From SZUA-521 sp041738285 (lineage in GTDB: Bacteria; Pseudomonadota; Gammaproteobacteria; Pseudomonadales; Azotimanducaceae), in contig JBGSQB010000091.1 in NCBI GenBank assembly GCA_041738285.1, positions 1-25,232 of the forward strand: 25,232 nucleotides of DNA. Direction: 5' to 3'. The translations under genes and the position numbers were made by a program. Below, piece after piece: positions 1 through 6,838 of this stretch (its first letter is position 1; each line of letters starts with the position of its first letter). The notes beneath the pieces were generated by a model, which made no database searches, was not told the DNA's origin, and worked only from the letters and a program-made list of their open reading frames with translations.

Positions 1-302
1 TCAACGTCGCCGCCCGCGCGGGGTTGCGCGGCAGTGCCGGCATGGGCGCCTATGCGGCGTCCAAGAGCGTCGTCATCCGATTGACCGAGGCGCTGGCCGA
101 TGAGCTGAAATCTAAGGGCATCAACGTCAATTGCGTCATGCCCTCCATCATCGATACGCCGCGCAACCGCGCCGATATGCCGAGCGCCGACTACGCGCGG
201 TGGGTAAAACCAGAGAGCCTCGCCAAGGTCATCGCCTTTCTCGCCTCAGCTGATGCCCGGGACATTCATGGCGCGGCGATACCGGTGGAAGGGCTTTCCT
301 GA
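1..302 (+). CDS. SDR family oxidoreductase, 3' part
   Basis: C-terminal part of a short-chain dehydrogenase/reductase; the gene begins upstream of the window and the reading frame is open from base 3. The YxxxK catalytic signature is visible as YAASK (Tyr codon near 51), followed by the helix typical of SDRs and the stretch INVNCVMPSIIDTP that normally shapes the nicotinamide and substrate pocket. The end, with ASADARDIHGAAIPVEG, matches the usual SDR C-terminus. The substrate cannot be told because the Rossmann-fold N-terminus is missing. Its TGA stop (300-302) runs directly into the palindromic repeat starting at 301, and it converges on the CorA-like gene. Classification as SDR is secure; the specific reaction is unknown. 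Confidence 0.9.
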   Translation, partial: NVAARAGLRGSAGMGAYAASKSVVIRLTEALADELKSKGINVNCVMPSIIDTPRNRADMPSADYARWVKPESLAKVIAFLASADARDIHGAAIPVEGLS

Positions 303-388
303 ACAAAGGGACAGTTTACTTGTTCAGGTTGCTCCCGAACCTGAACAAGTAAACTGTCCCTTTGTTCAGGTTCACTGTCCCCTATTTC
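301..388. repeat. REP-like palindromic repeat, locus 1 (possible bidirectional terminator)
   Basis: A perfect 30-base inverted repeat: left arm 301-330, right arm 338-367, seven-base centre. Each arm holds a smaller hairpin with stem GAACAA/TTGTTC around a loop containing GGGACAGTT. A third partial unit of a different stem type follows at 373-388, reading GAAATAGGGGACAGT on the minus strand. The element fills the whole gap between the convergent SDR and CorA-like genes; the SDR stop overlaps its left edge and the CorA-like stop abuts its right edge. It resembles REP/BIME elements mobilised by RAYT (Y1-type) transposases, but no such gene is in the window. As a transcript it would form a long hairpin, so a terminator role is plausible. 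A related element lies at 13505-13615. Confidence 0.85.
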
Positions 389-1456
389 TTAGATCCACCG
401 CCGGCGGCGGAAGAAGACGAACATCCCGAGCATCATGCTGGCGATGATTCCGAGCACGAGAAGATACCCGAACGGCCACGACAGCTCGGGCATTGAAAAC
501 GGCCCAGCGCCGCGATCGAAATTCATGCCATAGATGCCAACCACGAACGTGGGGGGAATGAAGAAGGTCGCGATCACCGTCAGCACGCGCATGACGTCAT
601 TGAGCCGGTTGCTCACTACTGACAGATGCACTTCGACCAGGCTCGTCGCCATGTCGCGGTAGGTTTCGATCAGATCCACCGCGCTCAGCACGTGGTCGTA
701 GCAGTCACCTAGATAAGGCCGCAAGCGACGGTCCGACTCCCAGTCGTCGTTGAGTTGGCGCAGCACATCGCTGACCACCTCACGAGTGGCCCAAGTCATG
801 CGACGCGCGGTCAGCAGCCGCGTGCGCAGACCATGGATCTCCGCAAGGGTTTCGTGGCGCGGCACATCGAGCACTTCCTCGCCCAGTGCATCGAGTTCGT
901 CGCCCATGGCATCGAGATAAGGGAATAGCAGGTCCACAGACAGATCGAGCAGTGCGTAAAAGAGGTAGTTCGCATCGTGCCGACCGAGATTGCCGTTCGG
1001 TCGTTCGAGCCGTCGGCGAATCGGCGCGAACACCCCGGAGTCTCCAGTGAAGAAGCTGATCAGCACGTGTTCGCTGACGAATACGCTGATCTCGTCGAAG
1101 TGCAGATCACCGTTCGTACCGGGGGTCGCGAGCGTGAGGAAACGCCACGCCTCGTACTGGGTGAACTTCGGTCGCTGCTGAACCGTCACGACATCCTCGA
1201 GCGCGAGCGGGTCGAGGTCGAACTCATCGCGCATATGGTCGAGCAAGGCAAGGGTGGGATGGCCCGCTACGTGTATCCAGTAGCGTTTCCCATCGCTGGG
1301 CGGCCGCACCGGCAACGCGTCGCTTTCCGTCGTTGCGGCGCCTTGCTCGTCATATGCAACCGCAATGATGCGTGGCGGCGCAGACTCACGCGCGAGCACG
1401 GTGTCGTAGGTGCCGGGTGAGACGCCCGGTGCGTGTCGACGTCTGCGCAGATTCAA
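389..1456 (-). CDS. corA: CorA-like magnesium/divalent cation transporter
   Basis: A 355-residue protein of the CorA (2-TM-GxN) family, which forms homopentameric Mg2+/Co2+ channels in the inner membrane. Residues 1-290 form the large cytoplasmic domain. Two membrane helices lie near 291-309 and 330-349, and the family's YGMN signature ends the first one (GMN at 310-312). The short arginine-rich C-terminal tail fits CorA topology. The chosen start is TTG, whose bases overlap the TGA stop of the upstream DUF502 gene (TTGA), which suggests translational coupling; no good Shine-Dalgarno site is seen, and a GTG about 20 codons in is an alternative. It is the last gene of the minus-strand run. Some CorA homologues export Zn2+ or other ions, so the metal is not certain. 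Confidence 0.9.
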   Translation of the reverse strand: MNLRRRRHAPGVSPGTYDTVLARESAPPRIIAVAYDEQGAATTESDALPVRPPSDGKRYWIHVAGHPTLALLDHMRDEFDLDPLALEDVVTVQQRPKFTQYEAWRFLTLATPGTNGDLHFDEISVFVSEHVLISFFTGDSGVFAPIRRRLERPNGNLGRHDANYLFYALLDLSVDLLFPYLDAMGDELDALGEEVLDVPRHETLAEIHGLRTRLLTARRMTWATREVVSDVLRQLNDDWESDRRLRPYLGDCYDHVLSAVDLIETYRDMATSLVEVHLSVVSNRLNDVMRVLTVIATFFIPPTFVVGIYGMNFDRGAGPFSMPELSWPFGYLLVLGIIASMMLGMFVFFRRRRWI

Positions 1457-2049
1457 GCCGCCCGCCGCGTTTGCAGCACCGCTTGCGCACCCGCACCACA
1501 GGCAACGATTGTCCTGAGCACCTCGGTACCTGGCGCACCGAGACGCGTAACCTGGGAAACGTGCACATGCACGACCAGGCCGGTGGTGGGGTTAGGGCCT
1601 GTCGGAATGAACACGGTACAGCGCTCACCGCGTTCGTCGGCCAGAAAGCCGGTGAAGTCGACGGTTTCGGTGAATCGCACGAGCACGGGTTTGGCGAAGG
1701 GGTTGCGTTCGGTCTTGCCGAAATACTCCACCACTTCCTTGATGGCGCGATAGCCGGGCAACCGCGCGACGGTGCGCGTCTCCACCCACTCCCAGATTCG
1801 ATGCCCGAGTCGATTACTCACGAACGCGCCGAGCGCGAAGCACACACCGAGCGCTACGAGTATGCCGAGTGCTTTGCCGACCCACAGCGGCGCATCGAGA
1901 TCATCCGCGAGCAGCGCGGCCACCGGCGTTGCCTGGTTGCCGATCCATTCGCCGAGCCATATCACGAGGTTGATGAAGAGAACCAATGGCAGCGCCACAA
2001 GGATGCCGCCGAGCAATGTCTTGCGGATGTAGCTGGAAAAACCCTTCAT
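1453..2049 (-). CDS. DUF502 domain membrane protein
   Basis: A 198-residue integral membrane protein matching the DUF502 family, whose function is unknown. There are two hydrophobic segments, near residues 11-31 and 57-78, then a soluble C-terminal domain. The family hallmark, an FIPTGPNPTTG stretch, is in the C-terminal half, as is GFLADERGE. The start was set at the ATG giving MKGFSSYIRKTLLGG, because family members usually begin just before the first membrane helix; an in-frame GTG at 2079 would add ten residues. Neither start has a well-spaced Shine-Dalgarno site. It lies between the YIP1-domain gene and the CorA-like gene and overlaps the latter by four bases, so the two are likely co-translated. 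Confidence 0.85.
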   Translation of the reverse strand: MKGFSSYIRKTLLGGILVALPLVLFINLVIWLGEWIGNQATPVAALLADDLDAPLWVGKALGILVALGVCFALGAFVSNRLGHRIWEWVETRTVARLPGYRAIKEVVEYFGKTERNPFAKPVLVRFTETVDFTGFLADERGERCTVFIPTGPNPTTGLVVHVHVSQVTRLGAPGTEVLRTIVACGAGAQAVLQTRRAA

Positions 2050-2120
2050 GCCTCGGCCCGTGGTACGCGGTGCGGGCACCCTATCGCAGGAGCCCGCGTG
2101 CTGTCACGGCACGCGCCAAT

Positions 2121-3167
2121 TTAGTCGAATGAATCGATCTGCGCTTGGTACTCGAGGTACAGGGCATAGTTGTGCGCAACGTCGTCGTTGATGTCCTGCT
2201 GCACGCGGGCCGTTTCGATCGCGTTCTTGACCCACATGTGCTCCGCCCAGTTGCCGCCAGCGCCTTTGACCACCTCCATCTCGGCACCCGTCAATCGCAT
2301 CATGTCGCCGACACCCCCAAACACATCGCCGAGGCTCGCCGGTTCCTGCTGGTCGCCGTTGCCTTCGTATTTTTTGCTCAACCGCTTGCGAAGCGCCTCG
2401 GTTTTTTCCATGACACCCACGTAGGTGCGCACCTGGTCGTCATCCAGACGCCCATTCGACGGTGGGTCGTAAGTGTCGTCCTGCGCATCCTCCATGACCG
2501 CGGCCTGGCGCTCGATCCCCGAACCGAAACCGCCGGACGCGGCCGTATCGGAGACGCCCGCGTCATCGTAAGAGGACATGACGACGCTGCTGACGACCAT
2601 GCCGCCGATGATCGTTCCGGCGACGATTTGAATGATCAGACTGGTAACTAACGCCACCACGAAATGTTTGGCCCGATTGGGTTCTGGCACGACGAGGAAC
2701 ACGGGTACGAACCGGTACAGCAGCACCAACCCATAGATCGTTGCTGCCAGTCCAATCAGCCAGCCGATCCAGGGAACCGGCATGAGGATATTGGCCAGCG
2801 TCGATGGAATCATCGCCAGCGTCACCATCGCCACCGCCTGATCGAACGACCGCGTGCCACCGAACATGCCGGCGAAGTAGTCGAAGACGAATGCGGCAAT
2901 GAGCAGAAAGGCGATACCCCAGACGATCCCGATGACCAGGAACAGCGGAGACGCGGCCGATGCACCGAACGCGATCGACCCGCCGGTCACCCACGCCAGT
3001 ACATAACCCACCACGTAGCTGACGAGGGCGACGGGCAGCAGCAAGGTGAGCACCGTGGTCTTCCAGGGCGCATTGCTCGCGCGATATGCCGCCGCGGTGG
3101 GATTCGGGTCGAGCAGAATGCCTCGCACCCACTTGATGACCGACTCGACGATCGCATTTGGATCCAC
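2121..3167 (-). CDS. YIP1 family membrane protein
   Basis: A protein of 348 residues. The N-terminal 190 or so residues form a polytopic domain of about five membrane helices, resembling bacterial YIP1-domain proteins (opening VDPNAIVESVIKWVRGILLDP-like, then alternating hydrophobic segments). The C-terminal 150 residues are soluble, acidic and probably helical, with no domain I recognise. The GTG at 3165-3167 was chosen because a strong Shine-Dalgarno GGGGAG lies at 3176-3181 with eight-base spacing; a longer frame to 3224 has no such support. It sits in the minus-strand run between nitronate monooxygenase and the DUF502 gene. Bacterial YIP1 proteins have no established role, so no function is assigned. 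The family call rests on hydropathy and N-terminal resemblance. Confidence 0.7.
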   Translation of the reverse strand: MDPNAIVESVIKWVRGILLDPNPTAAAYRASNAPWKTTVLTLLLPVALVSYVVGYVLAWVTGGSIAFGASAASPLFLVIGIVWGIAFLLIAAFVFDYFAGMFGGTRSFDQAVAMVTLAMIPSTLANILMPVPWIGWLIGLAATIYGLVLLYRFVPVFLVVPEPNRAKHFVVALVTSLIIQIVAGTIIGGMVVSSVVMSSYDDAGVSDTAASGGFGSGIERQAAVMEDAQDDTYDPPSNGRLDDDQVRTYVGVMEKTEALRKRLSKKYEGNGDQQEPASLGDVFGGVGDMMRLTGAEMEVVKGAGGNWAEHMWVKNAIETARVQQDINDDVAHNYALYLEYQAQIDSFD

Positions 3168-3175
3168 GCCAGGTT

Positions 3176-3181
3176 CTCCCC
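3176..3181 (-). promoter_or_regulatory. Ribosome binding site fixing the YIP1 start
   Basis: GGGGAG on the minus strand, eight bases upstream of the GTG at 3165-3167. It decides for the GTG over the longer in-frame start at 3224. Confidence 0.6.
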
Positions 3182-3274
3182 GATTCACCAATGGTGCCGG
3201 GCAGTTTACTGCGTGCGCGGCCATGAATCAGTCCCCTGCGAAAAAACGCGCGTCATGGCGTGCCGCAGGCTCGA

Positions 3275-4390
3275 CTATATCCAGTTGGAACTGCGCCTGA
3301 GCGCCTGCTGCGCGCCCCACACCAGCTCGTCGAAGATCTCCGCCGCCGGACGCACGGCCTTGATCATGCCGATGCCCTGACCCGCAAATCCGGGATTGAT
3401 GTCACCGCGCCTGGCGCGGTTGGCGGCCTGCATCACAGGTCCCGACACCATGCCTTGATACGGCATTGGCAGCGGATCCTTGTGATTTCGCTCCCAGTGA
3501 TCGGTCCACAGGCTGCGGATGATGCGCGCGGGTTTGCCGGTCACGCTGCGCGAAATCACCGTACCGTCTTCCGCGGCATCAACGATGGCCTGCTTCTGAA
3601 AATCGAGTATCCCTGCCTCGACGGATGCCAGAAACGCCGAGCCCACCCACACGCCTTCTGCGCCGAGCATCATCGCAGCCGCAATACCGCGACCATCGGT
3701 GATACCACCGGCGCCGAGCACCGGTGTGTCACCCACCGCGTCTACCACCTGGGGAATGAGCGCCATGGTGCCGATCGGTGAATTGTGGCCGCCGCCGTCG
3801 TGGCCTTGGGCCACGATGATGTCGAGGCCCGAGGACTTCACCTGTACCGCGTGCTTCACCTTGCCGACGACGGCCATGACCTTGGTGCCATTGGCACGCA
3901 GGGACTCCATCCACGGTCCGGGGTTGCCCAGACCCGAAGCGTACACGGGCACGCGTTCTTCGATGATGACGCGCATCTGCTCATCGAAGAACTCGGCAGT
4001 GAAAAGCGCAGGTTCCCCGGCAACGCGGCGGGGATCGGCGTTGCCGGGCACGCGTTCGAGATGTTCGCGGGCCATGAATTCGGCCGCAAAGGCCTGCATG
4101 TCACCGAGTAGATCAGACGGCTTCGGTCCGTCCGACTCGGGGCTCGCGCCGCGCCGCACCGATGCAGGCAGCAGTGTATCGACACCAAAGGGCTTGTCGG
4201 TGAGTTCGCGCGTACGGCGAATCCAGTCTCTCAACTGCGCAGGTCCACAGCCGGCAGCACCCAGCACACCGAGGCCACCGGCGTTGGACACCGCGGCCGC
4301 CAGTTCCGGCGTCGAGGCGCCACCCATGCCCGCGAGCACGATTGGATGCTCGATCCGCAAGATTTCACAAACCCGGGTTCGCATCGACAT
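3275..4390 (-). CDS. Nitronate monooxygenase / NPD family FMN enzyme
   Basis: A 371-residue TIM-barrel flavoprotein of the nitronate monooxygenase (2-nitropropane dioxygenase-like) family, which binds FMN and oxidises nitronates or related substrates with O2. Visible motifs are HPIVLAGMGG near the N-terminus, the family AQGHDGGGH segment near residue 195 (active-site region), and the phosphate-binding GAGGI near 226 followed by GAEGVWVGSAFLAS. The ATG at 4388-4390 is preferred because GAGGAG lies seven bases upstream; a GTG at 4405 overlapping the previous stop is an alternative. It directly follows the flavin reductase gene with an 11-base gap. In some lineages close relatives act as reductases in steroid or fatty-acid catabolism, so the substrate is open. 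Confidence 0.88.
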   Translation of the reverse strand: MSMRTRVCEILRIEHPIVLAGMGGASTPELAAAVSNAGGLGVLGAAGCGPAQLRDWIRRTRELTDKPFGVDTLLPASVRRGASPESDGPKPSDLLGDMQAFAAEFMAREHLERVPGNADPRRVAGEPALFTAEFFDEQMRVIIEERVPVYASGLGNPGPWMESLRANGTKVMAVVGKVKHAVQVKSSGLDIIVAQGHDGGGHNSPIGTMALIPQVVDAVGDTPVLGAGGITDGRGIAAAMMLGAEGVWVGSAFLASVEAGILDFQKQAIVDAAEDGTVISRSVTGKPARIIRSLWTDHWERNHKDPLPMPYQGMVSGPVMQAANRARRGDINPGFAGQGIGMIKAVRPAAEIFDELVWGAQQALRRSSNWI

Positions 4391-4397
4391 GATCGAT

Positions 4398-4403
4398 CTC
4401 CTC
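4398..4403 (-). promoter_or_regulatory. Ribosome binding site fixing the nitronate monooxygenase start
   Basis: GAGGAG on the minus strand, seven bases upstream of the ATG at 4388-4390 and overlapping the stop codon of the flavin reductase gene. It supports the ATG rather than the upstream GTG at 4405. Confidence 0.6.
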
Positions 4404-4887
4404 ACGAAAACGCGTTGAATCCACCGTAGCCGCCGCGAAAGAACAGCAGCGGCCCCTTGTCTACGTCGAGCACTTGCAGGTCGCGGACGCGGCCGACGGC
4501 AATGATGTGATCGCCGGCGTCGTGTTCGATCTCGAGATCACAATCGATGTAGGCGATCACGCCTTCGAGGATCGGCGACCCCGTGACCCCGGCGCGCCAG
4601 CCAATCGCTGCCGCCATGCCGGGCTTGGCGAACTGATCGCAGATGTCCTTCTGATCCGCCCCCAGGATATTGATGCAGAAACTGCCACTCGCCCGCAGTT
4701 TCGGCCAGCTGGTGCTCGATTTGCCGGGGCACACGGCGACCAATGGCGGGTCGAGCGACAGCGACGTGAATGATTGCGCCGCAAAGCCCTTTAGTTCGCC
4801 GCCCACGACACCCGTCGCGATCACCACCCCCGTGCAGAACTGTCCGAGCGTGGTGCGAAAGACGCGACCGTCGATCTGCGCTGTCAT
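4402..4887 (-). CDS. Flavin reductase family protein (FMN-binding split barrel)
   Basis: A 161-residue flavin reductase-like protein of the family that supplies reduced FMN or FAD to two-component monooxygenases (HpaC/DIM6-NTAB type). Typical features are an N-terminal FRTTLGQFCTGVVIATG segment, the central FAAQSFTSLSLDPPLVAVCPGKSSTSW-like flavin-binding region, and a C-terminal GDHIIAVGRV followed by PLLFFRGGYG. The start at 4885-4887 has GGAGG four bases upstream; the frame stays open a further 23 codons but those do not resemble the family. It is the first gene of the minus-strand run and is divergent from the acyl-CoA dehydrogenase. Its position suggests it could feed a neighbouring flavoenzyme, though nitronate monooxygenases do not normally need a separate reductase. 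Confidence 0.88.
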   Translation of the reverse strand: MTAQIDGRVFRTTLGQFCTGVVIATGVVGGELKGFAAQSFTSLSLDPPLVAVCPGKSSTSWPKLRASGSFCINILGADQKDICDQFAKPGMAAAIGWRAGVTGSPILEGVIAYIDCDLEIEHDAGDHIIAVGRVRDLQVLDVDKGPLLFFRGGYGGFNAFS

Positions 4888-4975
4888 CGCGCCTCCGAGT
4901 TCCAAGCAAGCCTGGCAATATAGCAAATTGGCTGTTGTAGAATTCCCTCCAAGCACCGATCAAGGACCGCCATTC
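4888..4975. promoter_or_regulatory. Divergent intergenic region, flavin reductase / acyl-CoA dehydrogenase
   Basis: This 88-base gap must hold the promoters of both divergent units. A TATATT hexamer on the minus strand (4917-4922) could be a -10 element for the flavin reductase run, but no convincing -35 accompanies it. The region is AT-richer than the flanking genes. No clear operator palindrome was seen. Confidence 0.35.
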
Positions 4976-6169
4976 GTGACCGATCTGGAATCATTCCGCA
5001 AAGACACCCGCGCCTGGCTCGAAGCCAATTGCCCGCCGAGCATGCGTACGCCCGGCAGCGAGGAGGAAACCGTATGGGGCGGGCGCAAGGAAAAGTTCAA
5101 GAATCCCGAATCGAAAGTGTGGCTCGAACGAATGGGCGAAAAGGGCTGGACTTGCCCGACGTGGCCAAAGGCATATGGCGGCGGCGGTCTGAGCCTCGAT
5201 GAGGACCAGATCCTGCAGCAGGAAATGCGTGCCATCAATGCACGCTCGCCGCTGTCGAGCTTCGGCATCTGGATGCTGGGCCCGGTCCTCCTGCAGTACG
5301 GCACGGAGGCCCAGAAACTCGAACATCTGCCCAAAATCGTGCGCGGCGAGATCCGTTGGTGTCAGGGCTATTCCGAGCCCGGTTCGGGCTCGGATCTGGC
5401 GAGCCTCAAGACGCGGGCAGAAGATCAGGGCGACTACTATCTGGTCAACGGCTCGAAGGTGTGGACCAGCTACGCGGATCAGGCCGACTGGATTTTCTGC
5501 CTGGTGCGCACCGACGCCACTGCGCCCAAACATCAAGGCATCAGCTTCCTGCTGTTCGACATGACGTCGCCGGGCGTCACCACCTCACCCATCGGTCTGA
5601 TCAGCGGCTCATCACCCTTCTGCGAGACCTTCTTCGACAATGTGAAGGTGCCGAAGCGCAACCTCATTGGCACGCTCAACGACGGCTGGACCATCGCCAA
5701 GCGACTGCTGCAACACGAACGCAACATGGTCGCTGGCATCGGCGGCAACTCCGCCCTCGGTGGTTCCGGCCGGCAGATGGAGGACATCGCCAAAGATTAC
5801 GTCGGCAGCAAGAAGGGACGGATCGCCAACGAGACCATCCGGGCGCGGGTCGTGCAACATCGGATGAACGACCGCGCGTTTCAGTTGACCCTCGGTCGCG
5901 CCGGAGAACTCGCCAAGGCTGGTCAAGCCGATGGCAACTTGAGCTCGATGTTCAAGTACTTCGGAACAGAGCAGAACAAGCGCAAATACGAGGTATTGCT
6001 CGAGACGATGGGCGCAGGCGCTCTCGGCTGGGAAGGCCGCGGGTTCAAGCCTCGGGAAATCGGAACCACGCGTCAGTGGCTGCGCTCCAAGGCGAACTCG
6101 ATCGAAGGTGGCACCAGTGAAGTGCAGTTGAACGTCATCGCCAAACGCGTGCTCGGTCTACCCGACTGA
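4976..6169 (+). CDS. Acyl-CoA dehydrogenase family protein
   Basis: A 397-residue FAD-dependent acyl-CoA dehydrogenase, introducing the alpha-beta double bond in an acyl-CoA thioester. Visible features are the N-terminal helical domain with WPKAYGGGG, the substrate/FAD strand segment WCQGYSEPGSGSDLASLKTRA, the KVWTSYADQADW stretch, and the C-terminal IEGGTSEVQ motif whose glutamate is the usual catalytic base region. The GTG at 4976 is chosen because AAGGA lies nine bases upstream and the family begins here; the frame is open further upstream, but that part lies over the divergent gene. The sequence resembles the larger CaiA-like acyl-CoA dehydrogenases common in steroid and aromatic degraders, without fixing the substrate. 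Confidence 0.93.
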   Translation: MTDLESFRKDTRAWLEANCPPSMRTPGSEEETVWGGRKEKFKNPESKVWLERMGEKGWTCPTWPKAYGGGGLSLDEDQILQQEMRAINARSPLSSFGIWMLGPVLLQYGTEAQKLEHLPKIVRGEIRWCQGYSEPGSGSDLASLKTRAEDQGDYYLVNGSKVWTSYADQADWIFCLVRTDATAPKHQGISFLLFDMTSPGVTTSPIGLISGSSPFCETFFDNVKVPKRNLIGTLNDGWTIAKRLLQHERNMVAGIGGNSALGGSGRQMEDIAKDYVGSKKGRIANETIRARVVQHRMNDRAFQLTLGRAGELAKAGQADGNLSSMFKYFGTEQNKRKYEVLLETMGAGALGWEGRGFKPREIGTTRQWLRSKANSIEGGTSEVQLNVIAKRVLGLPD

Positions 6170-6229
6170 GCGCGGCAGCACAAATAGGTACACTTCCCCG
6201 ATTACCCTCGCCACCGGAGCTAACACGGC

Positions 6230-6826
6230 ATGGACATCAGCACCATCGTCTTCCTTGCGATCATCGTGGTTGCCATCATCTGGGGCGTTGCGATTTACAA
6301 CCAGCTGGTGACCCTCAAGAACCGTTTCAAGAACGCGTTCTCGCAGATCGAAGTGCAGTTGAAACGCCGCTACGACCTGATCCCGAATCTGGTCGAGACC
6401 GCCAAGGCCTACATGGCGCACGAACGCGGCACCCTCGAGAGCGTGACCGCTGCGCGCAATCAGGCGCTCGCCGGCTTGCAGGCCGCGGCGGCAGACCCGG
6501 GCAACGCCGAGGCGCTGAAGAAACTCGCGAGCGCAGAAGGCAGCCTCACTGGCGCATTGGGACGCTTCAACGTCTCGGTCGAGGCCTACCCGGAACTGAA
6601 AGCCAACACCAACATGATGCAGTTGAGCGAAGAGCTGACGTCGACCGAGAACAAGGTCTCGTTCGCGCGCCAGGCTTACAACGATCAGGTGATGGCCTAC
6701 AACACCTACAAACAGACTTTCCCACCCGTGCTGCTCGCCGGTTTCTTCGGCCACCGGGAGGATGCAACGCTGCTCGAATTTGCCGATAGCGCGGCGATTC
6801 AGGCCGCACCAAAGGTCTCGTTCTGA
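6230..6826 (+). CDS. LemA family protein
   Basis: A 198-residue LemA-family protein. A single N-terminal membrane helix (about residues 4-24) anchors a coiled, helical periplasmic or cytoplasmic domain. The hallmark stretch RRYDLIPNLVETAKAYMAHE lies near residues 45-64, followed by the typical AARNQA and the C-terminal FARQAYND and YNTYKQTFP segments. GGAG lies ten bases before the ATG. It is followed after 12 bases by the M48 metalloprotease, a pairing seen in many proteobacteria, so a joint membrane-protein quality or envelope role is likely but unproven. A TACACT hexamer at about 6188 could be a -10 element, without a clear -35. Confidence 0.92.
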   Translation: MDISTIVFLAIIVVAIIWGVAIYNQLVTLKNRFKNAFSQIEVQLKRRYDLIPNLVETAKAYMAHERGTLESVTAARNQALAGLQAAAADPGNAEALKKLASAEGSLTGALGRFNVSVEAYPELKANTNMMQLSEELTSTENKVSFARQAYNDQVMAYNTYKQTFPPVLLAGFFGHREDATLLEFADSAAIQAAPKVSF

Positions 6827-6838
6827 CGGTGACCTGAG

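Noticed and set aside
3201..3212. Small palindrome GCAGTTTACTGC upstream of the YIP1 gene, similar to part of the REP-like core
   Set aside because: Only about a dozen bases match with a deletion; it is too short to call an operator or a repeat relic.
2664..3380. Open frame opposite the YIP1 gene
   Set aside because: Gln/Arg/His-rich product without structure; the minus strand encodes a coherent membrane protein with a good ribosome site.
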